A DNA stretch of 64,000 nucleotides from Zizania palustris (lineage: Eukaryota > Streptophyta > Magnoliopsida > Poales > Poaceae). Positions within the stretch are counted from its first letter, which is position 1; each line of letters begins with the position of its first letter. The position numbers and the translations under genes are program-made. The stretch lies in assembly GCA_019279435.1 (NCBI GenBank), contig JAAALK010000081.1, positions 28,146,724 to 28,210,723 on the forward strand, in the 5' to 3' direction. The notes beneath the pieces are model-generated. The model made no database searches. It saw only the letters and a list, made by a program, of their open reading frames with translations, and was not told where the DNA came from. Positions 22,020 through 32,631 of the stretch are shown here, in pieces.

Positions 22020-22952
22020 ATGCCTCCTAAGCGGAGCACACCCCGCAATCCCACTCGGAGATCCTCTCGGATCTCCGGAGAAATACCCTTCGACACAGTT
22101 GAAGTCAGAGGTCCTTCGACATTCCCTCCGCAAACTCCGGAAGGGGCTTCCGTCCCTCGAACATACGAAGCTTCTCCGCCAACCCCTTCTATACTCCAAC
22201 CGCCCGGAGTCCCTTCTCCACCCTCCATCCCGATTCGAACTGATCCGACCAGTTCTCAAGACCCGGAAGATCCTTCCGGAAGAGATGAAAATAATCTTGG
22301 AGATATGGCCACTCAAATGGACAACCTTCAAGCTGAAGTGACAAGGTGGCGACAGGAAGCTGCGAGCAGGCTTCGCTCTCAAGCCACCCCAACCATCCCA
22401 GAAGTGCCCGAAGACGATGATCTTGATTATCCCGAAGCCCCGGAGAACGCCTCTTTCGACAATGAGTCTCCGCTGCATCCTGAGCTGCAGAAGGTTCGCT
22501 TTGATCCAAAGTTTAAAACTTCGAAGCTCTGTAAGTATGCCGGAGATGAAGATCCCGGAGAGTTCGTTCGGTCTTATGCCCTAGCAATTGAGGCTAGCGG
22601 CGGAGTTAGAGACACTATGGCGAAGTGCTTCCCTTTAGCTCTTCAAGGAGTGGCATTGAGATGGTTCTGGTCTTTGAAGCTAGGATCAATCAATTCATGG
22701 TCGCAGTTGAAGAGGAAGTTTATAAGCAACTTTCAGGGCACCTTCGTGCCTCCTATGTCAACAGGAAGCCTTTTCCAGGTGAAACAGCTCCCCGGAGAAA
22801 CATTGAGACAGTACTTTAAGCGCTTCGCTCATACGAAGTCGCAAATTCGGGGACTGTCCACATCTTCAGTGGTTGATGCAGCTCGGGAAGGTGTCAGTCA
22901 TCAAGGCCTTCTGGATAAACTGCATCGGAAGAGCATCTCCTCAGTCTCTTAG
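22020..22952 (+). pseudogene. gag: gag of element B, N-terminal part to a stop
   Basis: ATG at 22020 (MPPKRSTPRN); 310 codons open, with the capsid-like stretch TMAKCFPLALQGVALRWFW and GETLRQYFKRFAHTKSQIRGL, ending at TAG 22950-22952. In A the same codon is CAG (SISTVSQLMSY), so this is a single CAG-to-TAG change; the frame continues in phase at 22953. With one sense codon here, gag would read on into the next feature. Confidence 0.88.
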
Positions 22953-22955
22953 TTA

Positions 22956-25130
22956 ATGTCATACTTCGAGGAGTATGCGAGGTCAGAAGAGGGTTGGCTT
23001 CGAAGGACTGCTACTACTTCGTCTATATTGCAAGAAGTCAAAGTAGAAGTGAAGACTTCGGCGCAGCCGCAGGAACCAGTCTTCGAAGTGCAACATGATC
23101 AGAGAAGAGGGCAAAAGCACCCTCGTTCTGAAGTTATGAATATTGCACCCCCACAGAAGTTTACACCAAGAGCTCCACAGTCTACGGGGAACAAGGCCAG
23201 CGGCTGGAGGCCGCCAGGGAAAACGGCTGGCAAGGGCCAGACCCTTTTCTGCTGCATCCATGGAGAAAATCGAAGCCATGCAACTGATACTTGCAAGGCT
23301 ATACTTACCCTAAGGGGAGAGTATTTGGAGAGAACTTCGGGTCGAGGCAGTACCGACAGAAGTCCAGCTGCAACGCGCCTAGAGCCGGTTCAGGCTGTGG
23401 CGCGAATAGAAAACTTTGATGTTGCAAGGCACCCTCCGGTGGCCAATATTATGCCACCTCCGAAGCAAGAGGAAGGGCAAGATAGAGGAAAAAGAGTAGT
23501 TCTCCCTATCTCTGGAGGAGGTACCCTTGGAAGCATGTCCAAGAGACAGCGAAGGGACTACGTCAGAGAAGTAGGCCATATTGGAACTTCGTCATCTGCA
23601 GCTGCAATGCCAGAGTGGTCTCACGTTCTGATATCTTTTTCTGCGTGTGCTCGGAGGGCGGAATATGGTCATGGTCCCCCTCTTGATCCGAGGCAAGTAA
23701 ACAGTGTGCAGGATAATGAAGAAATTTTTTTAGCCTCCTCCGAAGCTTCGAAGAAGTCCTTTCCGAGACCAAGTCCCGAAGGAGAGATTGCAACGAAGGT
23801 CATTGTTAAAGATGGTAAAGAGTATACTTTTCAATTTGGTAAAGATTTACCTCCTGAAGTTGCAACCTCCTTGGAAAAAGTGGTGGAAGAGAATTTGGAT
23901 GTCTTCGCCTGGTCTGACGAAGATATCACCGGAGTCGATCGGGATATCATTGAACACAGTTTACTTGTAAACCCGAAGGCCCGGCCTGTTCGGCAAGGAC
24001 TCCGGAAGATGTCCGCAGAAAGAGCTGCTCTAGCTAAGGACGAAGTTGACAAATTGTTGAAGGCTGGGATTATTAGAGAAGTGGCTCACACAGAATGGTT
24101 AGCCAACCCAGTCTTCGTCAGAAAGAAGTCTTCCGGAAAGTGGCACATGTGCATCGATTTCACATCCTTGAATAAAGCATGCCCACGTGACCCCTACCCC
24201 ATGCCCCGAATTGATCAACTGGTTGACTCCACCGCAGGTTCGGAGTTATTAAGCTTCCTTGACGCGTATTCTGGTTATCATCAAATATGGTTGAAGCGTG
24301 AAGATGAAATCAAGACAAGCTTCGTAACTCCTTCGGGAGTCTTCTGTTATGTAAGAATGCCCTTCGGCCTAAGAAATGCCGGGGCTACTTTTTCGAGATT
24401 AGTTGCTAAGGCTCTAGGTCATCAACTAGGTCGCAATGTGGAGGCCTATATGGATGATATTGTAATAAAGAGTGCTTTAAAGCACCAACATAGCCTAGAC
24501 TTAGCAGAAACATTCAATAGCCTTCAGGCATGTGGGATCCGTCTTAACCCCGAAAAATGTATATTCGGAGCTAAGGCTGGAAAGTTGTTAGGGTATTTAG
24601 TTTCAAGCAGGGGAATTGAAGCTAGCCCTACCCAAATAACTGCGCTGCAGAAGATGGCTCCTCCGGAGAATTTAAAGCAAGTGCAAAAGCTGACTGGGCG
24701 TTTGGCCGCACTTAGCAGGTTTTTATCAAGATCTGCGGAGAGAAGTTTGCCTATTTTCAAAGCATTGAAAGGGTCCGAAGATTTTGCATGGACACCGGAG
24801 TGTCAGAAAAGCTTCGAAGATATTAAAGAGTATCTGAGCAATCTTGCTACACTTACGGTGCCTACTGCGGACGAAACCCTACTTCTTTATCTTGCGGCTA
24901 CAGGCTCTGCTGTCAGTGCAGTCCTTGTGAGAGAATTGAATTGCAGTGGGAAGTTGGTGCAAAATCCTGTTTATTTTGTATCCGAAGCATTATCAGGAGC
25001 AAAGACAAGATACTCCGAACTTGAGAAGTTCGTTTATGCTCTAGTAATGGCTTCGAGGAAATTAAGGCATTATTTTTTGGCTCACAATGTAATTGTACCA
25101 ACTTCGTATCCTTTAGGAGATATGCTCTGA
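22956..25130 (+). pseudogene. pol: gag C-terminus, RT and RNase H of element B; protease deleted
   Basis: A 724-residue open frame. Knuckle variant CCIHGENRSHATDTC at residues about 99-113. After SHVLISFSA (about residue 230) it jumps to the sequence that lies after protease in A: some 430 bp with the DGG active site are missing, in frame. RT follows (CIDFTSLNKACPRDPYP, SFLDAYSGYHQI, catalytic YMDD at 24448-24459), then the tether and first RNase H (AWTPECQKSFEDIKEYL). It ends at TGA 25128, probably a former CGA, followed by in-phase coding. Confidence 0.88.
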
Positions 25131-25832
25131 AGCAAAGATTCCACTGGAAGGATTGGAAAGTGGGCAGTTGAGCTAGCACCCTTCGGCATATCTTTCTTGG
25201 CAAGGACAACTATCAAATCCCAAGTCCTAGCAGACTTCGTAGCAGAGTGGACTCCACCTGCGAATTTGGCTCCGAAGAAGTCAAGTGACGGAGTTTGGAC
25301 TGTTTACTCCGATGGAGCTTTCCAAGCATCCGGAGCAGGTATTGGAGCAGTGTTGATTTCACCGTCAGGACAAAGAGCAATGTACTCCGCAAGACTCAAC
25401 TTTAAGTCTACCAATAATATAGCGGAGTATGAAGGGATTTTATTGGGACTCCGGAAAGCACGTGCTCTAGGGGCTACAAGAATAATTATAAAAACAGATT
25501 CTCAGATAGTAACAGGGCACGTAGACAAAAGTTTTCAAGTTCGGCATCCACAGCTTGCAAAGTACTTAGAAGAAATCCGTAAAATCGAAGCACACTTCAA
25601 GGGTATTTCCATTCGGAGTATACCAAGAGCGGAAAACGTGCAAGCAGACATCCTAGCGAAGGCTGCGGCCGGAGCTGTGGATGTGCCCGAAGAAGCTTTC
25701 TATGAGGAGCTCAATGTACCTTCGGTGCCACAAGTTCCCTCTGCGGAGATTCTTTGCATTCCTAGTGCAGATTGGAAAAATTCGATCATGGAACTTTTAC
25801 AGGGAGGAACAAATTTGCCCGAAGAGCCCTAG
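25131..25832 (+). pseudogene. pol: Second (archaeal-type) RNase H of element B
   Basis: In phase with the preceding frame. Motifs YSDGAFQASGAGIGAVL (first Asp at 25311), NNIAEYEGILLGLRKA (Glu), IIKTDSQIV (Asp) and ENVQADILAKAA (Asp/His-site region) fit an RNase H of the archaeal type. A second RNase H of this kind is a known mark of the Tat lineage. It ends at TAG 25830, in phase with integrase, so this is another nonsense change. Confidence 0.82.
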
Positions 25833-26983
25833 TTGTCAAGATTAAAGCTCAGAGCCAGAAGCTATCAAATAATCAACGGTATATTATACAAGGCCGGAGT
25901 ATGTTCTCCTCTACTCCGATGTATATCTCAAGCCGAAGGCCAAGAAATTCTTCGAGAAATTCACGAAGGCCTTTGTGGTAGCCATTTAGCCCCTCGAGCC
26001 TTGGCAGGGAAAACACTTCGCCAGGGGCTATATTGGCCTACAATAATAGCCGATGCGGAGAGCTTAGTCCGCACTTGTCAAGGATGTCAATGGATGGGAC
26101 GACGAAGTCATCGCCCACCAACAGCTCTTCAAGTTATTGCTTCGGTGTGGCCCATGGCCAGATGGGGCATGGATTTAATCGGTCCCTTTCCAATAGCCAA
26201 AGGAAATCTGAAGTTCGCAGTGGTAGCCATTGAATATTTTTCTAAGTGGGTAGAAGCAGAGCCCTTAACGGCTATCACTTCGAACAATGTACAAAAATTC
26301 TTTTGGAAGAATATCATTGGCGGTTCGGAGTGCCTAGGTACTTAACAGTTGATAATGGAACACAGTTCGATGCAGAACCCTTCAGGAAGTTTTGCGAAGA
26401 CCTAGGCATTCAGTTATGTTTTGCTGCAGTGAGGCATCCTCAGTCCAATGGAGCTGTAGAAAGAGCCAATGGAAATATTTTATCAGGGCTAAATCGAAGA
26501 ATAGTAGGATTAGCAAAGGGACTATGGACTGAAGAGCTTCCGAAGATTCTGTGGTCCATTCGGACTACGCAGACAAGGTCCACAGGTTTTACTCTGTTCA
26601 GACTACTATTCGGAGATGAAGCCATGACTCCAACGGAGCTCAAAGGGGGATCATTTCGCAGCACCGAACCGGACATCGAAGAAGAAAGGCAAGCTTCGTT
26701 AGATCTATCAGAAGAGACAAGACTTCGAGCTGTAGCAAATTTATCAAAGTATATTCAGCAGACGAAGGCTTGGTTCGACCCGAAGGTTAAAATCAATGAA
26801 TTAAGACCGGGTCATCTTGTTCTACGAAGTATTATAGCACCGGGGAAGTTAGGGAATAAATGGGAAGGTCCATACCTAATTGTCCGCTCAGGGCGCCCGG
26901 GTTCATTTAAATTAGCTAATTTAGAAGGTGAAGAGCTAGCGCATACTTGGCATGCGGAGCACCTAAAGCGATACTTCGCATAA
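25833..26983 (+). pseudogene. pol: Integrase of element B, frameshifted
   Basis: The HHCC zinc domain (EIHEGLCGSH...VRTCQGCQ) and first catalytic Asp (GMDLIGPFP) are in the 25833-26345 frame. A frameshift near 26315 moves the rest to 26246-26983, with the second Asp (VDNGTQFD), the Glu (SNGAVERANG) and the C-terminal GHLVLR...LGNKWEGPYLI. The DDE residues are all present. No chromodomain, as expected for Tat. Stop at 26981; 3' noncoding DNA follows. Confidence 0.87.
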
Positions 26984-27188
26984 GGGCTCCTTGTAATTTG
27001 CTTGTAATCATCTTCCAAATCAATAAAGCATATGACCTCGATAGTGCCTTCCCCTCATAGACTTCCAGCTTCCGAGTGGACGCACTGGAACCACGGGGTC
27101 GACCGAGAGGGAAGTGTCATGAAGCCTGGTTGTATTTTCGGACTTCGAACCCATAAAGTTCGAAGCTTCCGACGTGGGGGCTGGCATA

Positions 27189-27640
27189 ATCCGGAGCCCA
27201 GGCCATCGGCTTGTAGGCATCCGTAAAAGAGCCCAAAACCACACCCTACGGAGTCCAAGCCATTGGCTGGTAGACTTCCGTAAAAAGAGCCGAAGGTGGC
27301 CAAAACCTACGGAGTCCAAGCCATTGGCTGGTAGACTTCCGTAAAAAGAGCCGAAGGTGGCCAAAACCCTACGGAGTCCAAGCTGCAGCTGGTAGACTTC
27401 CGTAAAAAGAGCCGAAGGTGGCCAAAATCTGCGAAGTCCAAGCCATTGGCTGGTAGACTTCTGCAAAAAGAGCCGAAGGTGGCCAAAATATACGGAGTCC
27501 AAGCCATTGGCTGGTAGACATCCGTAAAAAGAGTCCAAAGAGACCATTGCAAACTCCGAACCATTGGTTCGACAGAGATCGCAAAAATAAGCCGAAGGTG
27601 GCTAAAGCAAAATAGAATTTGAACCATAAGCTTCGAATGT
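27189..27640 (+). repeat. Tandem array of about 60-bp units in element B
   Basis: About seven units of 60-62 bp, each with CGGAGTCCAAGCCATTGGCT, then GGTAGACTTCCGTAAAAAGA and GCCGAAGGTGGCCAAAA. Unit starts are near 27189, 27247, 27308, 27370, 27430, 27491 and 27552, with decayed ends. It lies between integrase and the antisense gene, where Tat-lineage elements often carry hypervariable tandem repeats that can seed satellites. A lacks it because of its deletion. The stretch 27641-27967 holds no other feature I can name. Confidence 0.9.
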
Positions 27641-27967
27641 CTGTTAACATAGTCCAGAGTGACAAATTTTTTAAGATACTAAAGTGTCCTGGAAGTTATC
27701 TCAAGTGATTTCTTTCATACAACAGAGGTACTAAGTTACCATTCTTCCGTCTGCAAAAAGTCGAAGACATTTCATAAGATTTTAAAAGATCTTTAAATGA
27801 CAGAGGGGCTCCGAACCCCCAAAAAATTGTACTCCGAAGTTTTTTCTTTGCGCATAACCATCTTTGAATACATTTCGAAGTTGCTTATACCCAAAGAGGG
27901 GCTAGTAAATATGGAGACAATTTTAAATCGGCATTCATTATTGAAATAAATGTGTTTACAGATTACA

Positions 27968-28447
27968 CTATGAAAAATTGGTATCTATACCAAGAAGGAA
28001 TCGGAGACCTCTTCGGTCCCAAGAGCTAGGGGTGGAACGACTAGTTCCAACATCGGAAGTCCTAAGAACTTTACGTTTAACTCTCTTCCTCTCCCTCGAA
28101 GCTCTAAAATCCTTCTGCTCTTGTTGAAGCTCGGCCCAAGTTCGAAGCCGTTCGGGGCTTCTTTCCCAGCTTCTAAGATCTTCAGATCTTTTATTTCGAG
28201 CTTCACCTTCGTCTTCAGACCAAATAGTGTCTTCAGAAGACGAGGTGTTTGCGTCAACCTCTTTCTCTTCCTCTTTAATATAAGATAATACGTCTTTGAT
28301 TACTTTGGGCGCAATTACGCCGGAGTCATCTCGAGGAATAAGAAATCGAGAACGTTTATAACTCTTTAGAAGTTCGAAGGTGTTCCATAATGAGCGAAGT
28401 TCGTCGTTAAGTTCTAACACTTCGATATCTTCCATAAGAGGCAAAGC
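27968..28447 (-). CDS. Antisense gene of B, exon 5
   Basis: Acceptor TATTTTTAG at 28448, in phase with exon 4. About 159 codons: EDIEVLELNDELRSLWNTFE, an acidic middle, then a basic stretch (RERKRVKRKVLR), with a stop at 27968. The part after about residue 40 is deleted in A. Confidence 0.68.
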   Translation of the reverse strand, partial: ALPLMEDIEVLELNDELRSLWNTFELLKSYKRSRFLIPRDDSGVIAPKVIKDVLSYIKEEEKEVDANTSSSEDTIWSEDEGEARNKRSEDLRSWERSPERLRTWAELQQEQKDFRASRERKRVKRKVLRTSDVGTSRSTPSSWDRRGLRFLLGIDTNFS

Positions 28448-28536
28448 CTAAAAATATAACAAACAAGATTTTCATTGATAAAATGTTTACAAGCATAAAG
28501 CTTTACATAATCAAAAATCCTAAATGATTCCTAAAC

Positions 28537-29361
28537 CTGCGGGTTCGAAGGAGGCTGACTGCTCGAAGCTTGGTTCTGAACTTGCTTCTGGCGTTGGCCT
28601 TCATCAATCCAAGCCTTGATCGCAGTGCGACCTTCGGCTCTCCATGAAGCTTGAAAGGCCTGCTAGGCAGCAGCCACGCCTTCGGAAGGAGTTAGAAGCC
28701 TTTCGTCGTCGAAGGTAATGGAGCCCTCTGCGCTCGGAGTAATTGTTCGGCCCAAATCCTCGTAGTAGCGAAGTAGTCCGAGGGCAGACACTTGTCCGGA
28801 GAGTTCTCCATAGCGAATGCCTGCCGTCTTCATTTGCTTCGCTGCCCCTTGGATCCTTTTTAACCGGCGCAGAAGAGTGACGTTGTCATCCGAAGGTAGT
28901 GATCCGGTAGTACCGAAGTACTCCAAAACACCTAGCATCTGCTCTATGACCTCCGAAGCCACCTTCTCAGACTTAAGCTTTTCTTCAATAAGGGCATCCT
29001 TGGCCGAAGTCGTTTCTGCTAGAACTCCGGAAATCCTAGCGTTCTCCGTAGTTAAAGTATTCTTTTGATTCAGGAGTTGGCCAGTTTCCTCTTGGAGCCT
29101 CACAAGTTCGGACCCCCTAGCAGCGTGCTCCCCCCGCAGTTTTTCAACCTCAGCTCGAAGCACAATTCTTTCTGCTTCGAGCTCTTTCTTCGCAGCCTCC
29201 AAGCTTTGCCTAGCCCTTCGCTTTGCAAATATTATATTATCCATCTGAGCTACTCGACCTTCGGAGATGTTAAAATTTCTTTGAAGAGCTTCATTTTCTT
29301 CCCGAAGTTGAGCAATTTCATTTTCACCCGATAAAGTTGCAGCGCGGGCCAAGACTGCTTG
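28537..29361 (-). pseudogene. Antisense gene of B, exon 4 (stop near end)
   Basis: Acceptor CTTTTCTCAG at 29362; a coiled coil as in A (EIAQLREENEALQRNFNIS onward). TAG near 28660 replaces the TGG of A in the stretch AAWQAFQASW. Likely donor CCGCAG/GTTTAG at 28537/28536. Confidence 0.7.
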
Positions 29362-29479
29362 CTGAGAAAAGAAAAAATTAAAGTAAGAAATTATTCATGT
29401 ATAATTTGCTGCTGGTTCGAAGATGTACTCCGAACCCAATATAATTCGCTAAAGATATTGGCTCGAAGGTGCTTCATAC

Positions 29480-29904
29480 CTGGTAGGCTGCTCGTTCCAG
29501 GGCAACGTTAAGCTCCGAACTCTTCGCCCTGCTTAATTTTGTTACCAGCTCTGTCTCCCCGACTTTGCGACTCACTCGACCTAAAGGTTTGAGCAGAGTC
29601 TGAAGCCCAGTTGGCTCCAAAAAAGGAGTCAAAAGAGGGAGCATTGCCGAAGCCCTTTGGTCATCCCTGCTTGACGAAGGTCCGGAGCGTTCTCCTGAGG
29701 TCCTTGGAACTTCGGAAGATGGCCTCCCTTCAGTTGATTCACTTTCATCTGTTGATTCAGACGAAGTTGATCCTTGAGTAGGGAGAGGCTCTATGTGTCT
29801 TTTACCCCTTCCAGGCCCCTGTTGAGCGACCTCCGGGTGCGGCTCCGAAGTTGTCGAAGGCCTTTGAGTTGTGTCTTCGTGATGTACTTCTTCTGAAAGA
29901 GGCT
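29480..29904 (-). CDS. Antisense gene of B, exon 3
   Basis: Acceptor TTTTTGCAG at 29905, donor CCAG/GTATGA at 29480/29479. Ser/Glu/Pro-rich, ending with the conserved ALERAAYQ. Open. Confidence 0.7.
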
Positions 29905-29974
29905 CTGCAAAAACAAAGGTATTATACATCGTATAATTTTGCAAAAAATAATAAAAGAATTATGCGAAGTTTAC

Positions 29975-30619
29975 CTTCGGCATTCTGGGGGAGGTCGAGC
30001 ACTGGACTGCTCGGAGGATCAAAGGTGAAGTCATCATCTGAATCCACAGTTAAAACTTCAGCTGCCGGAGTAGCTCCGTGAGCAGTCCTCCCCTCATCCA
30101 CAACTGAAGTTGTAGGAACTTCAACTTCATCTTCGCCCATAGGGGCTTCGATTTGCTCCTCTTGAGTATCCGGAGCTCTCACTTCTTCAATGTTAGCTTG
30201 AGGCTCCGGCATAACTGCAGTATCTTCAATGTGAATATTTTGTTGAGCTCCATCTTCATCAATCAATCTCACTAATAATATACCTTCATCTTCTTTAGAA
30301 CCGGAGATTGAGGTTCTTGAGCTTGAAGGCGCAGGATTCGAAGGTGCGAGATTTTTTGGCTTCCGAGCCACCTTCTTCACCGGAGTCTTTGTGGAGCTCG
30401 AAGCTCCGGTTTCAGCCATCCTTTTCTTGGGTCCTTTTTCCAAAGGCACCCAGTCCATCAGAGGGGGCGGAGTCAACTCCAATATTCCCCATACTCTGTT
30501 AAACCTCTCCCAACTCCCGACCAATTTAACTCGCCATTCTTTTTCAGTCGGAGTTGGGGCACCCAAAATCTTCTCCGAAGCCCTTACAATTTGCTCTGAA
30601 GTAATAGGGGCTGAAGAAG
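29975..30619 (-). CDS. Antisense gene of B, exon 2
   Basis: Acceptor TTTTTTAG at 30620, donor CGAAG/GTAAAC at 29975/29974. Encodes TEKEWRVKLVGSWERFNRV and an acidic stretch with DSDDDFTFDPPSSP. Open, whereas A has a stop here. Confidence 0.72.
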
Positions 30620-30692
30620 CTAAAAAATAAATAATTCAAGTTAGTCTTTCTTCGAAGTAAATATGTACAATGCATGTTGGTTTCGAAGTTAC

Positions 30693-31638
30693 CTGCAGGA
30701 CTCGAAGTCAAGTTAATCTTGCGGAGACCGCCTTCCGAATCATCCTCGAAGATGACAGGCCAGTTGGCCATCAGCGGAGGAATTTGCAGTCCGATGAATT
30801 CTTTGGCTAAGTCCCGCATGCTTAACCTTCGGCTAATCTTCTGAAGCAAGTTAAGACGAGCTTCGAGCTGGCCTTCGTTGGGCTGTACTAAGGCTTCTTT
30901 TCGGAATTGAATTTCTTTAAGGGGCCCGGCTAGAGGACTGCTTGCTCCAACTTCGGCATAAAACCATCTTAGAACCCAATCAGTATACCATCTGACATTA
31001 ATGGCCTTGGCAGGAAACTGAAGGGCATACTCATCTCGAAGTCTAAAGTTGATAGAGCCGAAGGATATCACCACTTTTTCACCTCCGGAGCCTACGAAGG
31101 TCTTCAGTTGGCAAGTTGCTCTGTGTAGTGCAGCGAAGATTTCTGCCCTCCCCTCACAACCTTCGGCTCTCAGCGCCCATTCGAAGATAGCTAATCTAGC
31201 TACTGCATTCGGAGATAATTGGGGGAGGGTTACATGGAACAGGTCAAGTACCTCCGCCAAGAAGTCCACTGCAGGGAGGCCCAAGCCAGCTTCGAAGAAG
31301 GCTTCGAAAACAACAACTTCTCCAGGCCTCGGTGACGGAATGTGCTCTTTGCCTGGTTTCCGGATCATAACTCCAGTACTAATTCTCCCTTCTACTGCGA
31401 TTGCCAGTGACTCTCTTTTGCAGGTCGAAGGCCCCAACTGGAAAGACTGATCCAAATACTTCGTTGATGGCGGGCACAAACCTTGATCATCAAGGATTTG
31501 GGGATTTCTCCCTCCTGCCGCCATGGATGTTGCTGCAGATGTCGGACGTGCCGCCGCCAACGTTGCCGCCGCTGCTGCTGCCGCCGCTTGTTGTCGAGCC
31601 AAGATCGACGGAGGTGCTTCTCCCTTAGTCTTCACCAT
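30693..31638 (-). CDS. Antisense gene of B, exon 1
   Basis: Starts MVKTKGEAPPSILARQQ at 31638, the same start as in A; an upstream in-frame ATG at 31683 is not shared. Alanine-rich head, then the PF04195-like domain (GEVVVFEAFFEAGLGLP, LSPNAVARLAIFEWALRAEG, YTDWVLRWFYAEV). Donor CAG/GTAACTT at 30693/30692. Open throughout. Confidence 0.78.
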
Positions 31639-31790
31639 TGTGGTCGCTGGATTGCTTTGGAGAAATTGGAGGCTAGGGCTCAAGAACTCGAAGGGCTCAG
31701 GAACTCAAGGGGCTCAAGAACTCAAAGGGCTCAAAAAGCTTTTGACTGTGAGAAAGCGGTGAAAAGGTAACCGGGTAAGCTTTAGGCTTA

Positions 31791-31802
31791 CTATTTATAG
31801 CC
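31791..31802 (-). promoter_or_regulatory. Antisense TATA box of element B
   Basis: The minus strand reads GGCTATAAATAG about 155 bp upstream of the antisense ATG. The same 12-mer is kept in A at 13253-13264 although the flanking noncoding DNA has changed, which supports a functional antisense promoter. Confidence 0.62.
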
Positions 31803-32121
31803 TAGATGTTCCGCTTGTTACCGTTTAGCTCTGCCTTTTCGCATTCTTGCCCGTTACTTTCCTCCGAAAATAACGCATCGTATAACTTCTGTTAGAAGAA
31901 ACAGAAACTTAACGGCTATTTTCTCTAAGTCTAAAAGACTTTCGAACTTCTTGAGTCGGTTCTAAGATAGTTCGAAAAGCAATTACCTTAAGACTGATTC
32001 GAAGTTCATATCTTCATGCATTTCGAAGATAAAATAAAAATCAATAACCCCTATGTTTGGTTATCTTTTCCTTCCGTATACTGCTCTCCTAACGTTACAG
32101 GTCAAACGGAGAAGCGTATTC

Positions 32122-32131
32122 GAGGGGCTAC
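32122..32131 (+). other. Polypurine tract of element B
   Basis: GAGGGGCTAC directly before the 3' LTR, identical to A. Confidence 0.65.
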
Positions 32132-32626
32132 TGTTGGGGGAAAATATCTCATCTTCGGGATTATTGCCGAAGCAACATAAAGGCAGACAGCAGATTCGAA
32201 GGTTCCCAGACGATTATCTTCGAAGATACCCGGAACCAAGTTCGAAGTCCGAAGATAAGCATTGGTTCGGAGTACATCTTCGAACTAAGGCTTTTCAAGA
32301 TCTTTTCTGCCAGCTAAGATGGAAGACTTATCTTCTTTCTTATTAGATTAGTCTTTTACCATTTTAGCCCTATTAAGGGAACCGAATAGTTTCCACTATG
32401 TCGGTTGTAATAGAGGGGTAAATAGGTCTTTTCCTTAATGTTTGGGCCTATAAATACCCCCCATTTCACCCTGTAATACGGACCGAATAAGAGTTATTCA
32501 ATACACACTTTCGAACTATTCTAAGTTATTATCCTTTCGGAGGCTTAGAACAGTTTGCTTCGCAAACACTTCGTTTGTTAGTTTCTCTTCTACAGAAACC
32601 TGTTAGCATAATCTTTTACGCCAACA
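32132..32626 (+). repeat. 3' LTR of element B
   Basis: 495 bp, TGTTGGGGGAAA to GCCAACA, nearly identical to 21463-21957. TATA box TATAAATA at 32449-32456. Followed by the target copy CATGT (32627-32631). Confidence 0.92.
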
Positions 32627-32631
32627 CATGT

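Larger units (their letters stand above)
27968..31638 (-). pseudogene. Antisense spliced gene of element B, five exons
   Basis: ATG at 31638, stop at 27968. Introns of 73, 70, 118 and 89 bp all begin GT and end AG, and the coding phase is kept across each. Exon 1 has the PF04195-like domain, exons 2-3 are acidic and low in complexity, exon 4 is a coiled coil, and exon 5 is charged (SYIKEEEKEV, RERKRVKRKV). The only in-frame stop I find is TAG in exon 4, where A has TGG. The antisense gene is therefore better kept than gag-pol. It resembles the antisense genes known from Grande-type elements; product role unknown, no catalytic motif recognised. Confidence 0.75.
21463..32626 (+). mobile_element. 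Element B: Tat-lineage Ty3/gypsy with dual RNase H and antisense gene
   Basis: An 11,164-bp element with two 495-bp LTRs and exact 5-bp target copies CATGT (21458-21462 and 32627-32631), inserted in C's RNase H. Order: LTR, primer site, gag, (protease deleted), RT, RNase H, second RNase H, integrase, 60-bp tandem repeats, five-exon antisense gene, polypurine tract, LTR. The LTRs differ at about five sites by eye, so the insertion is recent, yet gag-pol carries three stops, one frameshift and a deletion. Confidence 0.92.

Noticed and set aside
27189..27640. Regular 60-bp repeats considered as a CRISPR array
   Set aside because: The whole unit repeats without unique spacers, and the context is a plant retrotransposon.
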